From Rehmannia glutinosa (lineage: Eukaryota; Streptophyta; Magnoliopsida; Lamiales; Orobanchaceae), in NCBI GenBank assembly GCA_016081115.2, contig CM071931.1, forward strand, positions 30,294,317 to 30,358,316: a DNA stretch of 64,000 nt. The letters are read 5' to 3'. Positions 35,339-47,773 of this stretch are shown here, piece by piece (the first letter of the stretch is position 1; each line of letters starts with the position of its first letter). A model generated the notes under the pieces. The model saw only the letters and a list, made by a program, of their open reading frames with translations, had not been told where the DNA came from and made no database searches. A program made the translations under genes and the position numbers.

Positions 35339-38300
35339 AGATATATTTGAATGTTTTGGGGTCGCACTTGAGAGTTGTAAGCGTTGGCCACTCTACTCTC
35401 ATAAACTTCAGATCTGATGAATGCCTTATCACTGAGTTCATCGATCATGTCAAATTTAGGGATGGCAATGGGACAGGTTTGGCCAAACCCACGACCCGCC
35501 TCGCCAAGAAAATTGAAGACCCGGGACCTGCCCCGCTCTAAAACCCGCCAGGGTGGGTTTAGACCCGCCAATATTTTTTTCTCTAATTGCAATAATTTAT
35601 TTTTTTGTATTTGTGGCCAAATTTTCAAAAGCAATCCAATGCTAATAGGTCAAAAAAATGTAATTATGAAACTTATTATAACTATATTTTACAACTATTT
35701 AGTTACTATTGGACCCGGGACCCATCCCGGGGTGAGTTTGATGCGGAACCCACCTCATTGCCATCCCTAGTCCAAGTTTATCCTCATGTTGTTATCATTA
35801 TGTTCTGGAGAATAACTCGTCGCCTTTAGGCTTGGTTCATCTATTTCCACAGGGATGACTGCTTCGGTTTCGTAGGCCAGACAGAATGGAGATTCTCCCA
35901 TGGCCGTCCAGGGTCGTCCGACATATGCCCATAACATGGCAGAGAGTTCTTCTGCCCATTTTCCCTTAGCCACTCATAGTCTAGTTTTTATATGGTGGAG
36001 TATGGTGCGGTTAGTTTCTTCTGCCTGTCCATTAGCCCTGGGGTTCCCCACTAATGTAAAGAATTGCTTGATCTTTTTCTCCTGGCACCATTATTTTAAC
36101 TTAGCTCATTGGAACTGAGTTCCATTATCGGATACCAATGCTTGAGGGATCTAGAACCAACAGATGATGTTCTTTCATAGGAACTTGATAATCTCCTTCT
36201 CTGATATCTTCGCGAGTGGCTCTGTCTCCACCCATTTAGTGAAGTAATCGACCCCTACAATCAAGAATTTCTTCTAGGCCGGAGCGAATGGGAAAGGTCC
36301 GACTAGATCCATCCCCATTGTACAAAAGGGTAAGGACTTTGCAACAACTGAAGTGCATCGACGGGTAGATGTGTTATTGTTGCGTGCTCTTGGCATGGGC
36401 GGCAATGTCTCACCAATGCCTTGGCATCCTTGAAGAGAGATGGCCAAAAATACCCTTGCCTTAAAGTCTTCGTAGCTAGCGCCCTTCCGCCCGAACGGTT
36501 TCCACAACTACTTTCATGAATTTCTCTAAGTACATAGTGGGCGTCTTCGGGAGCCAAGCACTTTAGAAATGGTTGGATGGCTAGCTACTAAGAGGGTGAT
36601 AGATCTATTGTCGATGGCGGCCGTAGAGCTGGCCAGACGAACAAGTTGGTTGGCTTTTGTATTCTCCCCGCGTAAATTGTGTTACCACGAACTTCTCAAA
36701 TCTGTTGATTAACTCCTTGGCTGCACTGAAGTATTTGGCCATCTTCTCTTCTCTGGCCTCAAGTCCCATCTATTTGGCTGGCCACGAGTTCAGAGTCGGT
36801 GAAGGTTGTAATCCTCTTGGCCCCAGCAGCAAGGGCCAACTTTTCTCCTATCAATAAGGCTTCATATTCTGCCTTGCTGTTGGAGGCGGGGAATTGCAAC
36901 TCACCACATACTCGAGCTGGTCTACCTGTAGGCTCTCCACCCAATTTTGGCTCCACTTCCTGAAAAAGTGGAGGAACCATTTATGTTCATTCTCCACTCT
37001 ATGGGTGGACTATCTGTCTCCATTCCATGCATCTCCACCAAAATATCGGCCAGAACTTGGGCTTTGATGGTGGGTCTTGGCTGGAATTCAATTCCATGCT
37101 CGCTAAGTTCTACTGCCCATCTAACCATTTTTCCTAAGGCACGAAGATTAGTGAGCACTTGCTTCAAGGGGTGATTGGTCAATACCACAACTGGATGCGA
37201 TTGAAAGTATGGCCTGAGTTTTCGAGCACAAGTAACCAGGGCCAGTTTCTCTATGTGAGTATAACGAGTTTCTACATCCAAGAGGACTTTGCTGATGTAG
37301 TATATCGAGTGGTGATCTCTCTGCTCTTTCCGAACTAAAACGCCACTAAGGGCTTCTTCAGACACTAATAAGTACAAATATAAAGTCTCCCATTCTCTTG
37401 GCTTCATCAGAAGAGGATGTGAGGCCAGGTATGCCTTCAAGTCACTGAACGCTTGTTGACACTCTGGAGTCCACTCAAATTTCTTCTTCGTGCGTAGCAA
37501 CTTGAAAAACGGCAAGCCCTTGTCGGTGGACTTATAAAAAGCGTCTTAAAACAGCCATGCAACCAGTCAACTTCTGCACATCTTTTGTATTGGCGTGGGC
37601 TGACATGTTCAGGATGGCACTGATCTTCTCAGGGTTGGCTTCGATTTCACGCTCAGAGATCATGTATCCTTGAAAATGCGGTTAACCAGTCTTTGATAAG
37701 TTGCTCTTATATTCTTTAGGCCAAAGGGCATGACCTTGTAACAATATATCCCCTATTCGGTTATGAAGCTGGTCTTCTCTTGATTCTCCTCTGCTAGTTA
37801 TATTTGGTTGTATCCTTGAAAGGCATCTAAAAAGCTAATGAGTTCACATCCTGCGGTTGTGTCTACTAGATGGTCGATCCAGGGGAGTAGGAACGAATCC
37901 TTCGGACAAGCTTTGTTCAAATCTGTGAAATCAATGCACATTCTCCATTTTCCATTGGGCTTAGGGATGAGCACCACATTAGCCAGCCATTTCGGATACT
38001 GCACGGGTTTGATGTATTTCGCATCGAGCAACTTCTTCACTTCTTCCTTTATTGCTTTGCTTCTTTCTAACTCGAAGGCATTTCTCTTTTGCTTTCCTGG
38101 TTTGTAGGTGGACCCCCAGTCGGTGCAGGGCGACTTCTGGGGGGATCCCTTGCAAGTTTTTCATCTCCCAAGCGAACACTTGCACGTTTCTCCTAAGGAC
38201 TTCAATGATTTCTTGCTCCACGTCAGGCTCTATCTCAGTCCCAAGTCGTATGGTTTTTATTTCGTCAGTTGGGTCCAAGACCACTAGTTTGATCTGCTCC

Positions 38301-39257
38301 ACTGCCTCAATTTTGGGTTCTTCCTTCAGCTTGCGGTTGTTGGAGTCCTCTTCTTCTTGAGGTTCTTCGAGGCAATCTTCTTCTTGGAGGAGGCCCACTT
38401 CCATGCGAGTCATCAGTTCCAAAACTCCAGGTCCCAAGCTTGGGAGTCCTCCTTCCAGGTGGTGTGATGGCACTCTTGGGCTACACTTCTGTCTCCACAT
38501 TCTTCTCCAATTCCCTCTGGGGTGGGGAATTTCAACTTCTGGTGGTAGATGGAAGCAATGGTTCTGAATGCGTTTAAAGATGGGACAATAAGGATCACAT
38601 TATACTGCAAGGGGGAGTTAACCACTGCAAACCTCACCATCTTTGTGACCCAACGTGGATAGCTTCCCAATGAGAGGGGAAGTGTCACCTCCTCGACAAT
38701 GGGGATCCTCTGGTCTTGTAGTGTGGTAGTGGCTTCGGTTAGAGATGAGTCTTCAAATCCTAGCCGATGAAATGCATTGTATCATAATATGTCCATGGAG
38801 CTACCAATGTCCACCAATGTTCTCATCACCCAATAGTTGGTCACAACTACGGAGATGATAAGGGGAGTTGCTGGGCATTTCCCCCGAGCTCCGGGGGACA
38901 TGTCTTCTTCACCAAAGATTATCTTCTCCTGGGGCTTCTCCATGCAGTATGTCCCCGGGTGGAATGTAACGTGTTGAAAATACGCTCCATTTGAGCTCTT
39001 CACCAGGGCTTTCTTCGCACGAGATGAGCCTCCATACACTGGTCCTCCGGAGATGGTGAATATCGCCTTCAAGTCGCCCATATTCTTCAAAAATCATGTG
39101 TGTCTCAGCCTCGTTCCCATAAACGGCGCCAACATGATGCTGCTTTTTAGGGCAGATCACTCCAAGTCAACATTGCTGGCAAACCCCTTCTTTCCAAGGG
39201 GGAAGTCTTCAAGTCTTCTTTTCCGGAAGCTGGAAATTATTCGATTGGGAACTTGCC
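35339..39257 (-). pseudogene. Tat-type Ty3/gypsy gag-pol relic with extra RNase H
   Basis: Read leftward from the LTR at 39258: a gag remnant, then protease with LVDIGSSMDIL near 38790 (usual DTGSS changed to DIGSS). Next come reverse transcriptase (KKLLDAKYIKP, NGKWRMCIDFTDLNKACPKD, 38037-37800) and its RNase H (EALSGVLV, IYYISKVL, 37515-37000). A second RNase H follows (SNSKAEYEALLIGEKLAL with TFTDSELVASQIDG, about 36890-36760), a hallmark of the Tat lineage. Integrase comes last, with its zinc finger (HCRPCQEH), VGVDYFTKW, VSDNGTQF, PRANGQAEE and a C-terminal piece split by a MITE. Most of gag is deleted and there are many frameshifts. The element ends without a 3' LTR. Confidence 0.85.
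35457..35769. repeat. hAT-type MITE inside Ty3 integrase
   Basis: Termini TAGGGATGGCAATG and CATTGCCATCCCTA are perfect complements over 14 bases. Flanks GTCAAATT and GTCCAAGT agree at six of eight bases, consistent with an aged hAT duplication. Integrase coding (minus strand) ends at one edge (NMRINLD) and resumes at the other (IRSEVYESRVANAYNSQVRP), showing the insertion is younger than the Ty3 element. Confidence 0.85.
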
Positions 39258-39556
39258 TGCACACACCGAGGGTTGTCCCAGAACGAGATAATCAAACAGT
39301 AATTGAATACTGAATTAAATGCGTAGGAGAATTATGAGACAAATTGTGAGAATGTACTTACAAATGAATAAGAGTGACCTTTTTATACCTGGGAGACAAG
39401 CCCTGTGGGCCATGTAGGAGAAATCGGCCTATGGGCCAGTCCTGGACTCCTTTGGGTCGGATTATTTTATTAAGAGCCCATTGGGCAATTAATATTAAAT
39501 CAATATATAAACCGAATTATATATTGAATAAATAAATATCGTTTTGGCCCCCAACA
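39258..39556 (-). mobile_element. 5' LTR of the minus-strand Ty3 element
   Basis: On the minus strand it starts TGTTGGGGGCCAAAACG and ends GGTGTGTGCA, about 299 bp. It contains a TATA-type GGTATAAAAAGG (plus-strand complement near 39380-39391). The bases just inside, GGCAAGTTCCCAATCGA, are the probable primer-binding site. No second LTR was found. Confidence 0.6.
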
Positions 39557-39562
39557 AACAGC

Positions 39563-40990
39563 ATTTGCTAACTCTTTAAGAGTGTAATCAAGTTCATTTA
39601 CCGACATAAATGATAATGATAACCAATCAATAATTTTTTTAATAAAAACGTATGGGCAAATAATATAATTTTGATAACATTCTTTGGCAAAGTACTCACA
39701 CACTTCCCCTTAAATACCTGATTTAGTGAGTACTCACACACTTAAGGTTATCCATACATTTAAATTCCTAAGTCACTTTGATCACACACTTCCCCTTGAG
39801 TACTCACACACTTCCCCTTAAATACCTAAGTCACACACTTAAATCCATACAAAGATCTTTATAGTTTGATCAAATATTCAAGGGGAAGTGTGTGACTTAG
39901 GTATTTTATATTCATCAGGAATTTTCATATAGATATTAAAATCCAGTGAACCATATAGATAAACCGTTACTACGTCCACTTTGCGCATGTCCAAACTCTC
40001 GTGGACAACCATAATGAATAGAAAATGGAAAATGATTGTATCATTACATGTGAATATGTTTCATCGTAATCAATCCCATGTCTCTGGGAGAATCATTTGG
40101 CTATGAGTTAGGTTTTATACATCACAGACTCATTTTTCTCATTTCTTTTCCGAACAAACACTAACTTGTATTCAATAGATTTTACAATGCCCGTGCTTCT
40201 AGTAATTAACCCAAATACGCTTTGTTGCTCTAAGAAAGCTAAATCAGACTTTATTGCTTCCTCTCACGAAGGTCAATCAAGCCTTCGACGACATTTTATT
40301 ATGGAATGTGATTCACTGTCATAATCATCATTTATGATTTCTTGAATAACCGAGAATGTGATGTTATGATTACATCATTTTGATCCCACACCTCAGTATA
40401 TAATAACTCATGGAATTCTTGATTCTCAGAATTCATAATATTTGCATTTTCTGAGACATTGTGCTCGACAGATTCATCTAGAGCATGCTCACTAGGACCA
40501 ACTTAATTTGTAGACCCATCATTTCTCCCCCTTTGATTTTGAGAAACAGTCTCCTTTGATCCAATAAGTCTACCATATTTTTGTCATGGGACATCATCAT
40601 CTATTTCGTAAGGTTATCAAGAACAACAATCCTAGTTATAGTATTCATAGCTACAATATGAGACTTTGTGACTTACTATCTTCATTAAATGCATCAAAAC
40701 TAATTTAAGATGAAATCCTTATAGGCATGTTCCATGATTGTCATCCAATGCGCAACCATGCCCGATAACTATATTTGGTCTGAGAATTTTTTCTCAACTG
40801 TGCATTTATTGATAAATTCTTATCATATGATAAAAATGTCTTTTTAATTAATATATCTTGAATAGGATTGCACCCACAGAGAGTATAGAATCGACCAAAG
40901 ATTGACTCATGGAACACCACTCTAACACATAAATATTTAAAAACTAGTCATAAAATACTATTTACTTCAATATGGTAAATAGATTAATTT
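39563..40990 (-). pseudogene. Rearranged copia relic (gag and RT pieces)
   Basis: Minus-strand fragments include EAIKSDLAFLEQQSVFGL (about 40265), FSQRHGIDYDETYSHV (about 40060) and VDVVTVYLYGSLDFNIYMKI (about 39950), all from copia reverse transcriptase. A gag-like NELDYTLKELANAV lies at about 39590, on the wrong side of RT for an intact element, so the copy is rearranged. Stops are frequent. It is a different copia lineage from A, B and C. Confidence 0.65.
39690..39900. repeat. Cluster of direct and inverted ACACACTTCCCCTT repeats
   Basis: CACACACTTCCCCTT occurs at least three times in direct orientation and once inverted (AAGGGGAAGTGTGTGA near 39880). Units AAATACCTAAGTCACACACT and their complement flank it. 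The motif looks like a polypurine tract followed by the TG of an LTR, so this may be a scrambled set of LTR junctions. Confidence 0.6.
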
Positions 40991-40999
40991 TTAGATACT

Positions 41000-41250
41000 G
41001 CAATGTATACAATACAAATAAATATTTTGTGGCCCCAAGGGGAAAAAAATCAAACTACTCGAGGCCCGACTCAAGATCGTTTGTAGACTTGAAAGGGGCT
41101 GAGCCTATTTGACCCAAAAATATTGGGTTTCCACAGTCATTTCAAGTGTACTTTCATGGGCTGGGTTGGGTTTGGCCTCAAGAATAGTGCCCCATGAAAT
41201 TTTGCCCGACCCGACCCAATTTTTCTCTTTGGCCTGGCAGACTGTAATTG
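41000..41250. other. Spacer before element B
   Basis: GGCCCGAC/GGGTTGGG-rich sequence resembling degraded hAT-type MITE material. It ends in CTAGG, the left target duplication of element B. No gene. Confidence 0.35.
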
Positions 41251-41255
41251 CTAGG

Positions 41256-42048
41256 TGTTAGGAAATTTATTTGTTAGATTTTGATGATACCATGTAAAAC
41301 TAAGACTAGGAAGTTGGCACCTCATTTTCCTTGTAATTATGTATTGTAATAGATAGGACTGGAAGAGCTGAGTGAAGTCAGCTAAGTCAAGAATGCAAGA
41401 AATCAACTGCAGACTATAGTGAAGACTCTGTTGTGTGTCAGCTGAGTATGGCCATGAAGGAAGGCAAGGACTCGACTGAAGGAGAGCCAGCTGAGGAACA
41501 GATGTGTGAAGGTTGATGAAGTGTCAGTCAAGTAAATGAAAGGAGCCAAGTCTAACAGTTGAGTCAATCTTATGATTGGAGCAGACTCAAGTCACAAGAG
41601 GTAAAGGCAACAGTCAAGTCAAGACAACTGACATTGATCCGTTGGAAGGAAGTCAAGAATATTACTCGATATAGCAAACTGCCAGGTCTTAAAGTGTTTG
41701 CCCCAGAAACATGCAAAAGGAATAAGCCAATCGGAAACACTAAAACTTGTGTCAGGTCCTGTAAAGCTGCGAAGCCATTTAATACGAGGAAGGGTCAACA
41801 TCAAGTACTGCAGACCAAGAAAAGACAAACCAACGAACAAGAAGTGTCATTTGAAATTGGCATATCTCTTCAACAGACAAATTTCAAATGAGCACTATGA
41901 AAGGTTGAGGAAGCATTTGAGAAAAGGTTACCTGAACCTAGCAAGAACAAAGCAATATTCAAGCAAACATAACCTGCAATATTCTCAAAGCTTATCAAGA
42001 AATTCCTCAAGCCTAAAACTCGAAGAAACTCTATCCAACACATGGTGT
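41256..42048 (+). mobile_element. Element B 5' LTR, first part
   Basis: Aligns with the start of the 3' LTR at 60285 (TGTTAGGAAATTATTTGTTA-type opening, then blocks such as GGAAGAGCTGAGTGAAGTCA). It breaks off after CCAACACATGGTGT at 42048, where element C begins; the 3' LTR continues here with CCAACACACGCTGTGAAGG. Confidence 0.9.
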
Positions 42049-43549
42049 TGTTAGATAAATATTTTTATCATGATTTTGATGATTATGTTTTACTGAGTTT
42101 TATACCAAAACAATGTCTCTTATTATGGTCCAAATACTCCTAAATTGGTTTTAAAATATTCTTCGGAGTATTTCTTGTTGATTATTCTTGACTATTCAAA
42201 AAAATAGTATCGAGGGATATTAAAATGTGATTTCCATGTTTTAAAGTGTTTTTAATAACTATCGAATACCATCAAGGTAAAACGGTGCTCGAAAAATAAA
42301 GTTGAAATTTTTTGTCGGACCGAATGAACCTGGAATAGGCCAACCGGTCGACCCAAGGGCTCAATCGGTCGGTCGACCGGTGGCTGAAGCACGTTTCTTA
42401 TTTTTCTCAAGCAAAATTCTTCCAGGTATGGGTCGACCACAAGGGTTGACCCCTAGGTGAAGCCCTCCCCCGCGCTATTGTCCTCTCGATCTTTTATTTT
42501 TGAAAATAGCAGGGACAGGTCGACCAAGTGGTCGACCGATTGAACCCCCCGGTCGACTTGTATGGGACTCCAGCTCAACGGATTTATTTTTTAATTTTTG
42601 CATTGGTCGACCGGTCGACCACATGGGTTGACCAGTATAAAATCAGACGATTTTTGCGTTTTTGGGAGACAACTTTTCCTGGTTTTGTGGAGTTGATTTG
42701 TAACAACTATATTGATGATTTAACTTGTATTTCTTTTCAGATTTCACTCTCCAAGAGGAGCCTATCAATGTTCAATACCTCTCCTATAAATGGAGGAAGA
42801 TTTGGAGTAACAAACACAAGACAATACACTACAACACAACAAGAGAATTCACAAGCACATATTTTGTTCTTCAATTTCAACATTCTTGTTGTAATAGCCT
42901 AAGGTCTTTCACTTTCACATCTTGAGGTCTAGGCTTAATTCTTGATTACATTTGCACTTCAAAGTTGTATACTTCATTATCGAGTTGTAATCTTGAATTT
43001 GTGTTCGTCATTCAAACACAAGATACCTTGTGAGTGTTCTTATGGTAAGAGCACACTTGGGTAATCTTAGGTGTTGAAGAGTGTGATACTCTTCATAGGT
43101 GAAGAAGATTGTGGTAATCTTCTTGTGGAAGAGTTTGGTGCTCTTCGAGGTGTTAGAGAGTTTGGTTCTCTTCAAGTTGGAAGATTGTGGTAATTTTCAT
43201 TGGTGTCGTTGTAAGAAGAGTGTGGTGCTCTTCAAGGTGATGTTGTAATAGTTTTGGTAACTATTAAAAAAATTCTTTTTCTTTTCGAAATCCATCCCGG
43301 AGATACTGGGGTGGTAGAGTACGTAGTCCCTAGGTGGGGTGAAGTTCTATAAATTGACTTGTGTTGTTTACTTCCCGCACTTCCATTCTTGTCTTTGCTT
43401 ATTCATTCGAAAAAGAGGGCTAAATTGAGAAAATGGGCATAATCTATTCACCCCCTTTAGATTATCGTAGCCACATGGACTTAGAAGTGGTATCAAAGTA
43501 AAACTCTTTGGCAAGCTCGTTCCACATCGCGAGTGAAGAGAAATGATCC

Positions 43550-44550
43550 ATGGCTACGAATGAAGTCTATCTTACCACCGGCGCCTCAACCAACAAACCA
43601 CCACTATTCGACTCCAACAATTATACATTTTGGAAAGAAAGAATAGAGTGCTTCCTACAAAGTTGCGGGTTTGATATTTGGAACACGGTTATAAATGGAG
43701 TATCCACCCCGATGAAAGACGGAACTCAAATTTCCAATGCCCTAAAGGAGCTCGATGATGAAAACAAGAAAATATTCTCCATAAATGGTAAAGCCCTAAA
43801 TATTCTTCATTGTTCTCTTACCTCTACGGAATACAATCATATTCGAGGGATACGATCGTCACATGAAGTATGAGAAAAATTAGAAATATCTATGAAGTAC
43901 ATGAAAGGATCAATTCAAAAGCATCCACTTCTCAACTGGATATTATCTCAAATCCATAAACTTGGGATGAGCTTCCTACAACTTCCGATGATGAAGAAGC
44001 CGAGCAATGTCTAATGGGAATCAAAGAAGACAATGATGTACGCTCTAACTCTTCTACTTCTTTTAGTAATGAATTGCAAGATGATTCTGGTGAATTGCAA
44101 AATGATTTTGATGAGCTTCAAAATGAATTCAAAAGCTTGCTCTTTAAATACAAAAATTTGAAAAAGGAATTCAGCACTGTGAAAAATGAAAAGGATAGGT
44201 TTGTTTCATATGAATCACTTTCTTATGCTCACACCACTACACTTGATAAGGTTAGAAATCTTGAAAAAGAAAATAGTACTCTTGTTAAGGATATTGATTG
44301 CATGAAAAATTATATGATGAAGTTTAACTTGAGTACCGATAAAATAACCAAAATTCTTGATGTTCAACGTTATGATCATTTGAAAATAGGACTTGGTTAT
44401 AAGCCTAATGTTATTAATGATAAGAAAAAGAAACAAATCTCTAAGCATGTTGGTCATTATGCTTCTAGAATTATTACATGCTTTTATTGTCGTAAAAAGG
44501 GTCACACGACTAATACTTGTCGGGTTAAAAATAGTTCTAATTATTATTAG
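43550..44550 (+). pseudogene. Element C gag (internally deleted)
   Basis: Starts MATNEVYLTTGASTNKPPLF, followed by FDSNNYTFWKERIECFLQS, the usual start of Sirevirus-like gag. A frameshift near 43870 and a missing middle segment join it to YEVHERINSK, then a Ser/Asp-rich linker and a long heptad-like coiled coil (about 44080-44340). It ends with a zinc knuckle CFYCRKKGHTTNTC (44479-44520). It would package RNA if intact. The deletion removes most of the capsid-forming region. Confidence 0.75.
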
Positions 44551-45219
44551 AGACCTAAAAGTCTCAATACAAATCCGAAAGGACCCAAACACTTGAAGGT
44601 ACCATAAGAAAATTTCATGATAGGTACTCGCCGCAATAACAATCAAAGAAAACTCATTCCGTCAAATAGACATCAAATGCTCGCACCATTTGATCAAAGG
44701 AGAATACATCATCAACAAAATGATATTCCAAGAAGAAGATACTATCAACAATGGGAAAGACACAACCCTTGGAAATGGCGTAATTGGTAAACCGTATCTC
44801 TCTATTTAAATACGCATATTGTTTTGTTATTATGTTTTTATTTATGCCTTAAGTGTCAAAATAATTTTTCAAAGATATCTTCTAAATGAGGTCTCTACTA
44901 AATACTCTCGGATTTCCAAAACTCTTTTAAGGGAGACCTTGTATAGATTCTTCTAAACTCATGTAACCTTACATGTTTTATCATCTCTTATGGATTTATA
45001 CTAAAGCATAGTATACTTGTGTTATTTCTAAAGTTGGTTTATTACTTAGCCGATAATGTTATGCATTTTTACTATGCTCTTGTGCAAGACGTTTTGTCAA
45101 AGTTTTAAATATCTTGATATAAATGCTCGTCAACATATTATCTAATTTATGATTTATCAAGATTGACATAAACAATCGAGGCATGTTCATTATTGTTATT
45201 TTACTAGACTAGATATAGT

Positions 45220-46557
45220 TTGGCTATTTTTCTTGCAAATATAAGCGATGCCATTAATGAGTTTGTTAAGTTGTGTAGACTTATTGAGAATGAGAAAGGA
45301 AGAACTCCAAATATTAGTTACTTCAAAATATTTGGATGTAAATGTTTCATTTTGAACACCAAGGATCAATTGGATATGATCCTAAAGTCGATGAATGAAT
45401 GATGTTTGGGAATTGGTACCTTGTCCTCCATCAAAATCAATTATTGGTACAAAATGGGTATTCCGAAACAAACTCGATGACCAAGGCAACATTGTTCGTA
45501 ATAAGGCAAGGTTAGTAGCTCAAGGGTATTGTCAAGAAGAAGGTATTGATTATGATGAAACTTTTGCACCCGAAGCACATTTAGAAGCTATTCGTATTTT
45601 AATTGCCTATTCTTGTTTTAAAAATTTCAAGCGTTACCAAATAGATGTTAAATCCGCATTTCTAAATGGTTTTATTCAAGAAGAAGTTTATGTAAAAACA
45701 ACCTCCGGGATTTGAAAATTTTTCTAGGCCTAATCATGTTTACAAACTTAAAAAGGCCTTACATGGTTTAAAGCAAGCACCCTGGGCATGGTATGAGCTC
45801 TTTTCTTTTACAAAATGGATTTACAAGAGGTAAAGTTGATACTACTCTATTTGTTTTTGAAAAAGGGCAAGATTGTTTACTAGTTCAAATTTATGTTGAT
45901 GGTATTATATTTGGTGCTATTAATGAATCTTTGTGCAAGAAATTTTCTAAGTTGATGTAAGGTGAATTCACAATGATAGGGGAGCTTATTTTCTTCCTTG
46001 GACTTCAAATTAAGCAATGCCAAGAAGGTATTTATATTTCACAACAAAGTATACAAAAGAACTTCTAAAGAAGTTCGGCATTGAAGAAGGAAGAACCGTC
46101 ACTACTCCAATGGCAACCAATATCAAGCTAGACAAGGATGAAAAAGGCAAGTTGGTTGACAAACAAAATTGAGGTATGTTCATCAACTTTTATTACTCTA
46201 ATAGACTCGATATTCTTCATGTCTTATGCCCATGTGCTCGATTTAAAAGCAATCCCAAAAGAGTCTCAATTAAGTGCCGCTAAAAGGGATTTTTCAATAT
46301 TTGCAAGGCACTCTTTTTTTTTGTCCAATGATTGATAACGTTCCTATTTTTTGTGATAAAACGTTCGGTATAAATTTTTCATAACCGAACCAAACATACT
46401 GAGATTCGACATTTTTTTGGGGATTGCATTTCAAAACGAAAAATTGAGATGTGCTTTATTTCGTCTCAAGATCAACTCGCGGGTACTTTTACAAAACCAC
46501 TTACCGCCGAGTCTTTTGCTTCAATTCGAGCTTGTATAGGCATAATGTATATTGAAT
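45220..46557 (+). pseudogene. Element C pol (integrase tail, RT, RNase H fragments)
   Basis: An integrase C-terminal piece (GRTPNISYFKIFGCKCFILN, 45301-45360) is fused to reverse transcriptase: IIGTKWVFRNKLDDQGNIV, ARLVAQGYCQEEGIDYDETF and YQIDVKSAFLNGFIQEEVYV (45436-45690). A frameshift follows. The catalytic box is YVDGIIFG near 45890, where the usual YVDD has become YVDG. RNase H end fragments (DQLAGTFTKPLTAESFASI-type) reach 46557. Protease and the integrase core are gone. Confidence 0.75.
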
Positions 46558-47773
46558 GAGGTATATGTTTGCATTTTGCACGTTTTTGAAACTTAAGGGT
46601 GAAAAATTAGATTTTTGGTTGAAAATTCGGACAGAGACTAAACTTAGGATTCAGACACAGTTGGATAGGCGGTCGACCGGTCGACCACACCGGTCGACAC
46701 CCTGATCAACTGGTCGACCAGGGCTACAGCAGTGTTATATTGTCTATGTCCTATACTGTGTTATTTTTGATCTTCTTCTTCAAACTCGAACCCTTTTGCA
46801 AATTTCACACACATTTCTCAAAATGATTTCACTCTTGTAAATTATATATTCTTGAGTTTATACTATTGGAATATCATCCATGATACTCGACTTCTTCGAT
46901 TAATTGGTAAGTTTAATTCCCTTTTACTCTCAATTGGGTTGAATCCTTGATAATGTACTTGTACAGTTGTACTTTGGGACTTTGATACATTATTGTATAT
47001 TTGTGATGGGAATTATGTATGATGATGAATTATGCTTGTATATTTATGATTGGTGATGATTGTTTGGGTATGATTGCATTTACAAGTATTATATACATCT
47101 TCGGTTTTATTCTACGCACACCAAGTACTCGATAAAATGCTTCAATGAAAAATTCTTTGTTTACATGATTCTCTCGATTTCAAATGTCTTATAAGTTTAC
47201 CGAGATGATGTTTTGTTACTCAAATGAGATTTTACAAATCAAATGATCGACTTTTCCCTTTTATTTGGATTTTAAGCTTAAATGTTCAAAAAGCTCGATA
47301 ATTCGATGAAAATGCGCACTGTGATATATGTTTATGATGTTTTTATCGTGCTAACATTCTTTTTGACGATTCCAAAGGGTGAGAAACATGAAACAAGCTC
47401 ATTAGCTCAAAGAAGCTAGAAAAAGCTCACAGAAAAAGCGATAAGCTGTGATTAAAAAAGCCATAAGCTGTGAATGAGACTTAGTCCATTGGATATTTCA
47501 TGGACTTCTATACTTGTCTAATAATGGTTTTTGACAGGGGGAGCTTCTAAGCTCATTTTATTTGAGCTCATATTGAAAAAGCTAAAGCTTTTAGCTTCTT
47601 AGTTGTTTGCTTCCATTTACTCTTATTGTGCATGTTGATAGGGAGAGCTTTGTTAAAAATGCTTTTGTAAAATCTTTCCTCCTATACTTGTGATTAAAAA
47701 TGTTTTGTTGTTTTGTTTTAAAAATCAATCTCCTAAAATTGTTTTGGTTTGTAATCATCAAAAAGAGGGAGTT
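46558..47773 (+). other. Element C region between pol and 3' LTR
   Basis: No coding remains. Around 46668-46725 there is a cluster of GGTCGACC palindromes like that in the LTRs. At 47380-47620 there are repeated AGCTCATTAGCTCAAAGAAG-type AGCT-rich short repeats. It ends in the polypurine tract AAAAGAGGGAG (47761-47771). Confidence 0.6.

Noticed and set aside
42528..42902. 124-codon frame inside the element C LTR
   Set aside because: Lies in LTR sequence and contains the GTCGAC palindromes (Val-Asp repeats); not retained as an equal frame in the 3' LTR.
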